From positions 1-64,000 of the forward strand of contig QEYB01001437.1 in the NCBI GenBank assembly GCA_017562135.1: a stretch of DNA of 64,000 nucleotides. Direction: 5' to 3'. Below, piece after piece: positions 1 through 12,800 of the stretch (position 1 is its first letter; every line of letters begins with the position of its first letter). This stretch comes from Dipylidium caninum. Taxonomy: Eukaryota > Platyhelminthes > Cestoda > Cyclophyllidea > Dipylidiidae. The position numbers and the translations under genes are program-made. The notes beneath the pieces were generated by a model. The model saw nothing but the letters and a program-made list of their open reading frames with translations. It was not told the origin of the DNA and did not search any database.

Positions 1-3000
1 TTAGTGTGCCGAAAGTTGTTGCAATCGGATTCAATAACAAGCTTGGGGCCGTCTGACGGATGACGGCAATACAATCTCCATTAACTGTCACTTTTCACAT
101 CATTCTCCTTCCCGGAGTAAAATTGCAAAATAAGACAATGTTCGCTTTCCCCTCAAATCATGCCTATCGTGTGTGGCCACCATGATTTGGGAGAATTAAT
201 CACCATAGAAAAGAATTGCCACTTCAGGATATAGGACACGACAGGAGTTCTCTCATTTAAAATGAAACCACAGGTATGTATGCAATCCTATATAACGCTC
301 AGAGCTGAATATTCGCGAAACAGCATGCTCTAATCGTATGTAATAGTTTGGCTTATATGCAGTCAATAAAATAATGAAGCGCACGAGAACGAATTGAAGG
401 CGTGTGTGATACAACAAATCAGTGATCGATATAGTATGTAAACGGTATAATATTAAAAATAAATCCACCTTTTAAACTACTAAGGGAAAACCGGGGTGCT
501 TTGGCACATGGACGGAAGGAGGGTGAATAAAAGGGCAGGAGAAGATATCTACTCCATCTCTTTATTTAAACAACCCTCTCAGTTGGGTCATTCGAGGGGC
601 ATTTTGTGAGGGAAGCTGAATTGAGAAAGTAAGGGGAAAAATGGATGGACGGGATGGGTCGGGTTGGGTCGGGGTGGGGCCGGGTGTGACGGTGTCTCGG
701 TGGACATGGGGAGCGGAAATTGGCTCAGCAACTAATGAAATTAAATTGCCAAATCATGACTCAATCTCGCCCTCCCTCCTCCCTCCCTCCCTCCTCCCTC
801 CTCTCTGTGTCTCTGTCACTTTCCCACCTTCGGCCACCTCGACAGACATCTGGCCTTCCCCTAGATCGCTTTCACCTGTGAAGGTGGGTACTTGTGTGAT
901 ATTACATTTACCAAAGGCGTCGCATGCGTGTGGCGCCTTAAACGAATCGTGCCTGGTCCAACGAGAGACCTTTAGACCAGAACTCCCGTCGGGGCGTTGA
1001 AAAATCTGTCTCTCAACCCACCATCGCCCCACGTGCGCAGTCAGACTCTGAGTCAGTAAGCCGGGGAAGGTGAGGTGGGACCCTTTCCTTGCGAGGTGGG
1101 GGCGTCGGCGAGGTTTTTGGGCGAGGCGGGGCAGGACCGGGTGATATTGAGCGGGGCGGGCTGGGGTGAAGGAGTACGGTTTCGCGCAATTTTGTGTATA
1201 ATTGACTGTAGAATATGTTGGACCAATTGTGGTTAACCCCAGACGTTCGAGCACGGAAGTTAAATAGCGCGAATGAAGAGGTTGGATTGGATGGGGTAAG
1301 AGTGAGTGTTTGGAGAACAGATTAATTGGATGACTGGTTTTTGAAACCGAATGCTACAGTGGACCGACATATGTGACTACGGGGGTCAGAGAAGAGGGAG
1401 CAGACGGGGAGGGGTCGAGAAAATTCGAGGTGCGGACAAAATTCAAGAAAAGGTCTAACACATTACGGTTTAGGGTATATTGTAAGGTTTGGAAAGGGAG
1501 GATGGTGACCCTGGTCACAACACGTCAAGCGGGAAGCCAACACATGTAGAAGAAGTGGAAGAAGATGACAGAAAGCAGAGAGAAGAGAGTGCAGAAATAG
1601 TATTCTGAGCCTAGTGATAGGATGGCGGGCTGGTTAAGTATAAGACTTGATTGTTGGTGGAAGTTCGCATGGAGATCGCAGTCCTTTTATGATGAAGAAA
1701 TATATGTCGTGTCCGATAAAGATGCGCCTAAATGTCTGCTAGTACCTACTCGCACCTGTGCCGATATCCAGCCTGAAGATTAACAAGGGTTAGCGGAAGA
1801 AAGGCCTTTCAAAATAGGGCAGCGAAGTATAGGGCGTTCTTAGGGGGTGAAAGGGTGTGTCTCGCGGGGCCTCTTTCGCCACGTAAGCAAGCTGGGATTG
1901 ACTGAGGAATGTATAACTGTCTTGTGCTCACAAGATGAAGATGACAACAACGAAACAGTGCATTAACTTGATGGACGGTGGAGTGAGTGGAGCAGCGGGA
2001 GCGCGTATTATCTACGGTGGTAGACTGGGGTATTGTTTCCGCTGGTGTTTTTGTAGTGCCGGATGGCATGACCAGATGAGCAAGGATGAGATGATGCCCC
2101 CCTAAAAAATGGGGTGGCGGGGGAAGTGGGGTTTAGAAAAAATTAGCACTAGACTGGTCAAGGGGTGAGTGGAAAAGAGACAGACCAACCGAATGGGTCT
2201 GGGAAGCGGGCGAAACTTACTTCCACCGTAAGGGAGCTACACAAAAAAGCTGAGAATGTGACGCAGAGAGCAGGGCACAAGTTGGCGAAGATGCAAGTAA
2301 AATCTTGTGAGACATGGATGAATTGGGGTGTTAAAGAGAGGATGAATCGCCCTATTAATTGTGTCCTTAAATTGAGCAAAGGGGCACGGAGGAAGCATGA
2401 TTTCAGTCACGTGTTTGGGAAGGGCCATACACTCAGCAAGAAAAAGTGGATTGGAGTAGGTGTGACCGGGAAGGTGAGCCCCGCCTGTAAACGCATGAAA
2501 AGGAAGGATGGGTAGTATGAGCGTGTGAAGGTGGAAGGCGACCAGGGCAAGAAGAACCTGCTCGCCTTTCTCCCAGCTTCCCAAATATTTCTCTCCATGA
2601 AAGCGAAGCTGCCGTAAATCGCTGTTTGCGTCGACTACGATGATGGCGACGTTCGCCGCGGGTTGTGAAGATAAAGAATGGGCGCCACTTTCCTACAACC
2701 ACGATCACCTGGCCATTGGCAACCTTGTTGTTGCATTTCCACATTTACTCGCCTATGATCGTGTTTACACATTAATTGCTCTTGCATTCGTCTCACATCT
2801 TTAATTGGCAGCTAGGGAGAAACGGTAGAATAAAACAGGAATTCCGAGCTACTGGTGTTCTTCCAACTAATGTGCGAAAACCGGCGCGGTGGTAAGAAAA
2901 CCACTCCCTGCCACCATGACTACGTGCCACACAGCAGGCCTACCTGGGGGCGGCGGCCTCACCTCCAGCTAATCCACCGTCATCGTGGCGACACTCAGAG

Positions 3001-6000
3001 CGTGTGCTGCGAAAATAGGGGTGATTTAACACAATTCACATCCCATGTCCTTGCCGGTCGAGCCGAGAGCGAAAATGCTGCAAGGTCATCTGCCTCGCTC
3101 TAAGCACCCATCGTCACCCGATCGTTCCAATGCCCGCCGAGGATGTGAAAGGCTCTTCCTCTGCACTGCTGTCAAGATTGAATGGTTGTTATTGGCGACA
3201 GGTGCAGTCATTGTAATGCAGCGGGATTGATGTGGACTCTTCTGCCCGGTATCATTTTTTTTTTTTTGGGGGACCCCATTGCCCCGGCCACTTCTTACCA
3301 CATCAGGGTGGACTTTTATTGTGTCATTTAATCTCATTAGGGGACGCAAACTCAGGGTTCAGAGGAGAACACGGAGTTGGAAATTGATGAGTGGAGGAAA
3401 TGGGCCGCGCCAACAAGTGGTCGAATGGGTGGTTTGAGTGGTAAGGCAAGGCCGAGTGGTTCTCATTCGTGCCGATCAATCACCTCTGGGTGTGTACCTC
3501 CAACAATAGGGCATGCGCAGCTTTTGCACGAACGGTGAGCGACTCCGTCCTCCTGGTGTGAGGCCAATACTCGAGAGGTGCTTAATCAAGTAAGTGCTCA
3601 CTGGCTTCCCGCTCTGCTAGGCAAATGAGGGGAAATGAAGCCTTGTGTCACAACACTTGTGCCGTTGGAAGGAGACTACGAGGCGCTTCCTCGTCCTGTT
3701 GAATCATTTGTTAAGGCGCCTCGACAATGGGTGATATTTGGTGGATTAACAAAACACATTCCCAATATAATATGCAACATGAGACATCGGAGGGCAAATC
3801 GGTAATGGAAGTAAATCGGTGGAGATTTGTTCGACAAAGAGTTTACTCCACCTTGAAATTCCCCCCAAAGCGCACTCGACAATCCACCAAAACGCCTCAG
3901 TCCACTTCGTTTTCATGTGGGCCAACAGACGGTGACCGATGTTGCTATTGATAGAAGGGCGCTCCAATTAGTTGGGTATTGTCGACACTGGAAAGGAGAT
4001 GCCACAACCTTCAAATGGGATCTTACTTAAATGAATATAGTGGTGTACCGTTGGTCCAGAGAGTGAATAATTGGGAGCAGCAGAGAGGAGAGGAAAGACC
4101 CGAGTGCGCGCATTCATTTGAAGTGAGAGGCGTTGCAGGTTTGAAGAAAGGAGAGGTAGTGCGTTAAGTAGAAGCGACAAGTGGTCTTACACATCTCCTC
4201 AGTGACAATGAGTGACTCGTACATTCACTGGCACCGGTTGATGGCCAGACCCGACAGACTCCTTCCCTCTGGCCCTACACAGATACAGGTGTCTATGGGT
4301 TCTGTGGTCCGAGTTAATGGTTTCATTATTAACTGGTTGCCCTTCCCCCTAGAGGGCATCTTCGTCTGTCCAGGCTTGATATGTGATTACGCTTGGAAGG
4401 CGATGAATGGCCATGGTGGCATTTGCAGAAACGGGTGTTACGGGCAAATCGAGAGGTGGGGAAAGCTCGGGAATATGCAGCGTGGCGTGTGAGACGAAGG
4501 CAAGGCCTGCATGAAGAAATGCCCCCAGTCTGGGGTGGACGATGCGAATGCGGAGAGGGGTGATGACGAGAAGAGGCGCTTCCCTTATTCAGCGTACTTT
4601 TCGCCCCACCTGCCTGGCCATTGTGTAAGGCCTCAAGAGTGCGATGCCAGCCATGTGCCGGAATCACAAAGTTGATCGGTATCTGTAAGTTCTCCTATTG
4701 ATCACATAGCGTACTTTACAGCTCGTCACGTGCACACATGCAGCCATGCATAAGGATACAACAGAAAACACACTCATACAAACACATGTGCACGCATGTA
4801 TGCATACTGCCGTGCGTGTGCACGGGTCGGGTTTCATCTTGACTGTGGCACATTTGAATGCGTGACGCAAATCACACGTATGCACACACGCGGACATGGT
4901 ATGCACGTAAACCGATGGCTTAGTGTGAATATCCGAAATTGTGCAAAAGAATGGAAGACTCAACAAATGCAGACGAAGGGCTAAAATTCCTCACACTGCC
5001 ACAAGTGTCCACAATGACACGTAGCTTTACATCTGAAGGCCTTATATCGACACACACACCGAACCGTCCATTCCCTGATGTGTAGGTTCGGCACGCCAAA
5101 TAACCGAGTCCAATCCATCTCACCCCGTTTCTTCCCATATCCACATCCTTATCTCTCTCCCATCCCCAGTCCCTCCATCCATCCCATCCCATCCCTCTCC
5201 TCTCTCCCCTCCTCTCACTCTCTCCTCTCCTCTCCTCTCCCGCCCATTCCCCGTATCACATCACGTCACGTCACCTCACGCGACTTGCTGCGTCTTAGGT
5301 GACGAATCGTCTTGTGGTGAAATCAATTTAGACCCACACGCCTCCTGTTGGCCCAGTGGCGAGGCTTAAGGGAATATTCACTGGGTGAATGGCATCACCC
5401 GCAAACTTGGCTGAATGTCACGCAATTCACCTTACTTCATCACTGCCTTGGTCAAGATACCTTTGAGCCAAGAAAAATTCAGCTTTCCCCCCTATCGTGC
5501 TCACAGACACTTGAGTCACCACGACTCACTTTGGGGTTTATAATACCCCTTCTTGGTGCGTTTAGCAGCCTCCCATGATAATACCAGGCAGCGTGTAAAA
5601 ATGAGGTCATTTTAATGTTGCCGCACTTATCCCGATGGACCCCAGTTACCACGTCATCCGGAGCAAGGTTGACCTCGTAGCGCTCGAACAGCACCGATAG
5701 ACTGCACCAGGTCAACCAACCTACTCGTCTTCTAATCTGCGACGTCTTTGTTAACTGTCGACTTGTGACTTCCTCCACACCCGTCGGCCCCGACCCCGAC
5801 TCGCCCAAATTATCATCTCTTCAACTCGCCACGAATGATTCAACCGCGTTCTTTGTGTTCTCGACGGTAAAAGCTATCGGACGTTCACCTCGGCCATGGG
5901 GCGACTGTTATATAGACACAAACGATCACCAATGGGGGGTGCTTTGGGGATTGCAACTCGGTCGCAAAATCGCCTCGACCGCAATGTGCCTACCGACAGA

Positions 6001-6760
6001 CGCGGAAACAGAGACACAGCACGCGGGGGACGCAGCGAAACATCAGCGCTACTTAGGCAATCTCAATACTTCACTCCGAAACTCGGATGTGCTCGTCAGT
6101 AGCTAGTCGACACCGGCAGACAATATCGCGCACGTGTATCCATGTCGAGGACACGCTCTCATCCCCCCCCCCCCCCCCCCCAATTAACCGATGCTGCAAG
6201 TGCGCACCACCACGTTTGCACCGTTGCTACTCCTTTGATTGGCGTTACGTAGCCAGCCTCATGGCATGCACAAGTGGGCATGGGAGAAAAAGCCACCAAA
6301 ACAATCATCCCTGTCACAACGGTTGCACCGATCAAGTGCGATAGCTGAGCGGTCTCTCTCTCTCTGTCGTTCTCCAATGCCCCCAATGCCGCCTGTGATG
6401 GCCGGACAGGCAAATCAGACGTCTGCACTGTTTGGAGTCAAGGCGTCCCCATCTATTTTCTCCATGACTCAGCCTGGTTAAGAAAACGATGGTGGTTGTA
6501 AACCAAAGTGGTGGTTGAGGGGAGGAGCGACAAAGCAGGAGAGAGAGCAGGGGGAATACAGGGGAGAAGGCCCGAATGTTCAAAAGGCACTCGCGTGTGT
6601 ACTGCAGGTTAATCACATCAGGTTATGACTTTATGAAAAAAAAAACACTATATTTCTCATGATTGAAGAAGTCAGAATGAGAGATAAGAAGACGACAGCG
6701 CGAATTTATACAAGGTTGGAGGATAATGGCGCCGAAACCAAAGAGAAAGCAAAGTTCGCA
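1..6760. other. GC-rich, low-complexity block without recognised gene
   Basis: This stretch is clearly richer in G+C than the DNA after about 7.1 kb. The plus strand is G-rich around 0.6-2.5 kb and C-rich around 5-6.4 kb. It carries CCT tracts (about 768-806), CA/TG-rich sequence (about 4730-4910), CT/CCAT tracts (about 5104-5245) and a run of 19 C (6163-6181). Several open frames of 90-166 codons exist on both strands. None shows a recognisable domain, a convincing start or splice signals, and open frames of this size are expected by chance in GC-rich DNA. It could be promoter or 5' untranslated sequence of a gene outside the window, but nothing proves that. Confidence 0.5.
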
Positions 6761-7098
6761 TCAGTCGTTGGCTCCTGTGAGCTTGTGAAATAGTCGTTCG
6801 TCCAGCGTTTGGTTCTTTCCGGGGTTGCGTTGACTGAGGAAGATGTAACCGCCGATCAATTCCACCACCGTCTTACAGTTGGCAGTTAATGGTTTGAATG
6901 AAACCTTTCCATTGCGAAATTCGAGTATTACCCGTCCATTGTCCCAATTTACATTCCAACTGCGTAAATCGGCAAAATTCCAGGCCATTTGAGTTTCTTC
7001 GGTGGAAGAAGAGACTACCTCAAATCGACCCTGTCGGATGGCTACCACGTCCTCTGGCGGCCCAGCACTGTCGAGGTCATTCCAAAAATGCCGTAGGC
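6761..7098 (-). CDS. Isolated exon with FERM F3 (PTB-like, talin-type) domain
   Basis: I read this minus-strand frame as a terminal exon of about 112 codons. It enters after an AG at 7100-7099 in phase 1 and ends at a TGA at 6763-6761. The middle reads like the last FERM lobe of talin and related proteins: a strand ending FEVV, an acidic turn, AWNFADLRSW matching the talin W-N-L-x-x-I-K-R-W strand, a strand containing ILEF, and a final helix containing VVELIGGYI like the talin IAQLIAGYI helix. That lobe normally binds NPxY-type tails or phosphoinositides. No other FERM exon was found on this strand, and the exons upstream of it would have to lie in or beyond the quaking locus, so it may be a gene fragment or a pseudo-exon. 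The acceptor tract is weak. Other FERM families (unconventional myosin, FRMPD) are possible. Confidence 0.4.
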
Positions 7099-9866
7099 CT
7101 TAGGGGAATGGGTACACTAGCATAGGTAAGTTTGTTTACCTAGTAGTTCAAAGACTGGGGAATTCTCCTTTTTTAGATTTTCGTGTCCTTGTTGTTTAAC
7201 TTATCTGGCGCAAAATTTGTCGCGGAAACAACCCCAACCATTTACCTGCCTTTTTGTTTGATTGGATTCTACCTGTGTCAATACGCGTAGACTTGATAGC
7301 TAGTGTTTGGCGTATCAATTAGGGTAAAGCTTCCCTTCATATCACAAAAATAATTCCGATGCTGTGTGCAAGTGAAGGCATACCTTCTAAATTCGTAAGG
7401 CGATTAAAATGTGTAAAGTACCACGAAGATCGTGTATTGGGTTCCTTCCCGTTAATATAGGGAAACTAGCTGTTGATGGTAATTCTTCCCTTCCAAAACC
7501 ACAAGTAGATGACATTCCAGATTTCCTTAACGCAAACGGCCTGTTAAGCCAACTTTCACAAATAATGTTTTTTTTTATACTAATCGAGCAGAAATTGACT
7601 TTTTTTGTTTGAGGATGAACTTCAAGTTCTATTTAAGTCATGCCGATTGACTTTTTAAATTGTTACATTCCAATACACAACTCGTGTTCATTAGGCATCA
7701 CATCAACAACCACTTGGAATACTGGGCCGTATACATGACAGATGGGGTTCGTTTGGATTGAAGGCGAATATTTGCCATTGAACGTCCTTATACGAATACA
7801 CACGTGTTAATGAGAACTTTTTACAGGCAAAGGTGTAGCCGGTACCGACAACTATCTATAGAAGAGGCTGGACATGAAAAAGTCTGGCGGATAGTTTTAA
7901 CGTAGTGGCTCTACCTACAAAAGAGAATTGTTATTCTGTTTCCCTACCTCTGGTAGTATCTCAGATAGGCATGCCTTTTCATGGTCAATTGCCGCAAAGG
8001 ACTTACTATTGTGATTCTATGTGAACACTTGGTAGTTTTTGCGAAACAACATAAGATATAAGAAAATCTTTTCGGTAATGGTGAGTGATATCATTCTCAG
8101 TGCAGCATATAGGGGTTATCTGACAGAAGGATTGCGTAAAATCAAGACCTTGAAAAGGACAAAAGTCGGAATTTTGCTGGTAGGTCGATCTATGAGTGAT
8201 GACGAAATATTTGCCACTATTTACCATTACAGAATAATAGATATGTTGCCGTCAGGAACGTGCGGTTGTAAATTTATCGAAATGTGCATCACAACGGGTA
8301 ATCTAAGTCGGCGTTAGTAAACAAATGTAGAATGGGGATGCAAAATGTTTTTAGGGGGTTTAGGCACACATCAAAGTAAGGTGAGAATTTGCGTTGCTAA
8401 AATGGCCTGTGTCAGTGTGCACTTTTAAGTAATTTTACGTATTCTGCTATTCATTGGAGTGCTTAAGCGCATTATAAAGTGTAGCTGCTGGTTTCGCCGC
8501 CACTTTTGATCACAAGTAGTTGATAATTATTAAATCAAATGTTAATTAACTTATTCAACTCCACTCCAGCTTTCAAATCTGTTCCAAAGTCCTAGAAAGT
8601 TCTCGCACTTATAGAAACTATGGCGATGGGAAATAAAATATCTGCGATTAATTACATTGAGAAATACCTTAATCCCACAGTGAAGATTCAAGTGGTATCG
8701 TTTGAAGAAAAATGATCTGAAATTAAGCATGTAATTTGAGTAGGTCTCAAACAGTACTGCCTTATTAGCCAAATACAAACCATCCTCTAAACATTTGCAA
8801 TTTTCAACGTTCTTTCAAATTTATAAGAGAGCGAATTAACTGTCTAAGGCTTGCAAATGCGGTTGATATACTACGAAGGTGACCGGGAAGTCAATTTAAG
8901 AACCTGGACGTAATTTATATAAGCAGAATTACTAGCATTGCTGACATCATTTCGAGCTATGGCTCGGAGCGCCATAACCGCTTAAATGACTACCATCATC
9001 TACTACTAGCACACTTTCTTAAGACTCCGAGGAAGACAAACTAAAACGATACTACTTTGAATAAGTCAAATTTCATAGTTCTAAGGTTATTCAACAATGT
9101 GCTGATATAGCGTAGGACTGCGAAAACTAACAGGTGTACAACATCTGATGGCGCCCATATCCAATAATGAAATGCTCGAGTTAACTATATCGCCTCTCTC
9201 GCATTTCAACGGGTTTCAATCAGCAGTTAAAAGTCACACTTCTTAAAAGAGTATTTATTTATTGGATAACATGTAATTAACGTGACAAAATGCGCAATGT
9301 TAGATAATAGTGTTATAAAGTGAGACGTAATATAATTTTTTAACGATCTTCGATTGATAAATTTCTCAAACTATATTTCCACGCAGCTGTCCTTGTGATC
9401 CTGCATCGCCAAGCCCATAAAAAAAGATCGGAAAGGTACATCGGAACTAATTAAGAAAATCAGTAGGTGCAACGTCCTGCCGTCAAGGGATTGCGTGAGT
9501 TAGAGGTCTGAAGCCTTCTAATAAATAGTTTTGTTTCGTATTAAAGCCATTTGAGCTCCTTATCTAGAAGGGGACATTTACGAAAGTGGAATAAATGTGC
9601 AGATTGTCTAATGTGCCCTGTAAGACGATGCATTGTTACAAACACTTTATAAAACATAGTAATGATATAAAAAACAGTTGCTGTCATCAATTAAAAAATA
9701 CGGAAAATTTAACAAAACTTTGCTTTAGAGGTCGATAAATTTAGGTTGTCTTTTACAGCAAGTATTATTAAATAGTTAAATTGAGCATTAGTTTTAATTC
9801 ATGAACATGAAAGGTCGTAACGTTTGCGGTTAATTGAATAGTTGGAGTCGGTGCCTTAACACCCGT
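7099..9866. other. AT-rich intergenic region upstream of quaking
   Basis: Apart from the dispersed repeat described separately, I see no gene here. Short open frames (8039-8317 plus, 8551-8778 minus) lack plausible starts, splice sites and recognisable motifs. The segment ends at the quaking start and should contain its promoter and 5' untranslated region. I could not identify a core promoter element. Confidence 0.5.
7290..7515 (+). repeat. Diverged dispersed repeat, copy A
   Basis: The sequence is clearly related to the reverse complement of about 44830-45065. Shared blocks include GTAGACTTGATA, TAGGGTAAAGC, CATATCACAAAAATAAT, GTGCAAGTGAAGGCATACC and GGTTCCTTCCCGT, in the same order with similar spacing. 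By eye identity is roughly 70-80 percent. Weaker similarity may continue upstream to about 7145. A short peptide with the core GFLPVNI is shared by both copies, which may be a remnant of an element's reading frame. Its class (SINE, LINE tail or DNA element) cannot be told from two copies. Confidence 0.7.
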
Positions 9867-12800
9867 ATGGTTGGAAAAACGGAGCATCCTGAAACGGCCC
9901 CAGAAACGCACGATGAAGTTCCCAAGGGGCCGACAGAACAATTTAATTCATCATTATTGCAAAAGGCTACTCCGGAATATTTACAAGAGCTTCTAATGGA
10001 CAAGAAACAATTACAGAGCATGCCAAACAGTTTTAAGCATGTTGAATTGATTTTAGAAAAAGGTTGGTCATTTTTATGGAGTAATGTTCACATATGAATG
10101 ATTTGATCCGCGTGTCATGAATAAATATATTCTTGAAATTGTAGGTTTATACAGGTAACAACGCATCCATAGAATGGTGCAACTCCGCAAGAAAAAATAT
10201 TCACTTTTGCCTTAACATAGTTTTATTATTCCGTTCACATTCTATTGATTAAATTAACCCGCATTTACTGAATAATACGATTGTCAGCAGTTGCTACTGA
10301 TTAATGGGTTATGATATTGCTGATAACGAAACTGTCTTGATTAATTTAACACACACTGGCTTTTTGTATGCCACAGTTTAATTCTGGAAAGTTAAATCCC
10401 AATTGTATATTATCGATTGACCGACCGGGTATGATTAACTTAAACTGTAACAGTTTAACTTAACTGTGGGCTCCCTGAAATTTGGTCATCCCATATTCTG
10501 CTTTAAAATATATGTATTCATACTCTTTGCATTAACACAAGTCACAGAATACGCTAATAACCTTATTTTTTTGAACAGAAATCGCACAGGTGCGTGAGCG
10601 CCTGTTTCACAAAAACGGTTCCATTCAAATGAGCAATACTGACTTACCCGATCCCTCTGGCCAAATTGTTACACTTCAACGGAAGGTGTATATCCCTGTA
10701 AAGGAAAATCCCACGGTAAGTCCAGTGCGAACTCTGTTTTACCGTTTCAAATAGTATAATTTTGTTGGAAGACTACTCGGACCAAGGGGCCTCACAGCGA
10801 AGCAAATGGAACAAGATTTAGGGTGTAAAATCATGGTTCGCGGTAAGGGATCTATGCGAGACAAAAGAAAAGTGAGTTTACAATTTGGACATAGAACAAG
10901 GGTAAATAGTAAGAGAGGTCTGGTGTCATTTCCATTTATTTCGGAGTGCTTTTTAAAAATGCTTATACAGGAAGATCAAAACCGCGGTAAACCGAATTGG
11001 GAACATTTGCAAGAGGACTTACACGTTCTGGTGAGTGTGGAAGACTACGAGAGTAGAGCCGAATTAAGACTTCAACGCGCCGTGAATGCCATTACTATCT
11101 TTCTCGAACAAGGTCTTCGGACTGTGAGTTTTTCCATTTATTTTTTATTTTTACAAGAAACTAGATAGCTTAATGCATGGTGCTCAAGAACTAAATGGAA
11201 TTATTATTAGCGTTTTGACTGCTTGAACAGGATTTTTTTGCTTACGCAGTGTTGACATAAGAAAATTTTGTTATCCTTCTGTTTTTCTGAAAGACGACAT
11301 TCTTAAATAATTTTGTTTGGGGTTAAGCGGCTTTTCTACTATTGGTGAGAGTGTCAAGGTTCCGCGTATAAGTGGAATCCAGGTTCTTAATGCTACCAGC
11401 TTGTGGATTGTAATCGTCTTGAAAAAGAGGAGTTAACTTCTCTTTAGTTTAGTATCGGGGTTTACATACAGCCCACATGCGCACCTCACGCAATTGAGAA
11501 GGTAAATTGTGGTAGTCTGCGTGCGTATGCGCTTGTGTGCGCGCGTACTAGCATCTCTTTCTCTTGACATCTGAGTCTCTCAGTAAGGTGTGCGTATCGG
11601 CCTGAGTGCACGTGTTTCGATTGCACCACTCTCAATGTTCAATCCGTCTTCTGCTGCTGCCACTGCGGCTACTAATGGTACAACTTGCATACGGGCCTCG
11701 TTTCTCACCACTCTAAAAATATCACTATAGCTCATCGTGAGAACACCTTCTCTTAAGACTCTTCACCACTTTTTCTGCCCACCGCCAAACAAGTAGTCTG
11801 CAAAATCTCTAAAAACAGAACTGTTGTAGGTAATTTTTAACTCTCTTTCGTCCTGTCAATTTAATCGATCTCAAAGTCGATTATTTATTTTAGATAAATA
11901 AGGTGATTGATAGATGAACCATATGGGGAAACTTTTAGTGGGATTGGCCTTAAAACCAAAAAAGCCGCTAAGTAAGTCAGATGTTTAAGCTTTGGCCAAT
12001 CATTGTTAAAACGGCCACTTATGCGGCCTACTTTGCAAAGTATCAGTGAATCAATGAAAAACTTTTGGAAAAAATTGTCAGATTACTGCAAGAGACCATC
12101 GAAAAAAATGTGGACAACAACTCATTTGGTTTAGTCCATGCTTCTGTAACTTGGTTTCGTGTGAGCGAAGGAGCTAAATGAATGAGATAAAGGCCGGTGA
12201 TGTTTTGACTTGAACCGTTATTAAAGGACTGCAAAGCCTGCGCCGCAGAAGTGTAATGAGACAGTAGAAATTTATTGAATTTGCAAAGGTTTTCCTCCCA
12301 AATAATTAGTTGACTTCCCTCTTACATTATTTTTTTTTTGGTGCTAGTGTGTGGAAGTATCGAAGGTGAAGCCAGGTAGTAGGGTGGTGCGATGCATAGT
12401 GTCATTATTTTGAAAGAGCTGAATAATTGCAGTTAGTACACTGGACAATTGTAAGGTGATATGGCAGAATAATATCCAACGAAATCATTATTCCACTGAT
12501 TTAATGACTCCTATACATCCTGTTCAACTTTCTACTTGTGTCATTTATTTCAGTCTTACTTGACATTTTGGTACTCATCGTATTGACCTCAGTCTTGCTG
12601 CAATGAACACATCGTATGACCGTATAATCCTGAAAAGTTAACGTTGTGAAAATTTTCCCAATGTTTTCGGCTAAATCATAGCAAGTAAATTGTGGTAAAG
12701 GCTAAAGTTGTTTTCTTGTCACTGTGGGGCGTAGCAATAGTGTGGTTATCAGATAGGTCAATTCCGAACTGTAACTCCATCTCTTTGCGACTAGGACGTA

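Noticed and set aside
754..1254. 166-codon open frame on the minus strand
   Set aside because: It lies in GC-rich low-complexity DNA, starts at a non-ATG codon, is dominated by Arg/Gly/Pro and tract-encoded residues, and has no domain or splice support.
5479..6106. Open frames of about 110 codons on both strands
   Set aside because: They overlap each other's shadows, lack ATG context and recognisable motifs, and fit chance in a GC-rich block.
6163..6181. Run of 19 C as a functional site
   Set aside because: Treated as a simple homopolymer; length may also be affected by sequencing error. The 11-G run at 27249-27259 lies in a TAF1A intron and is likewise simple.
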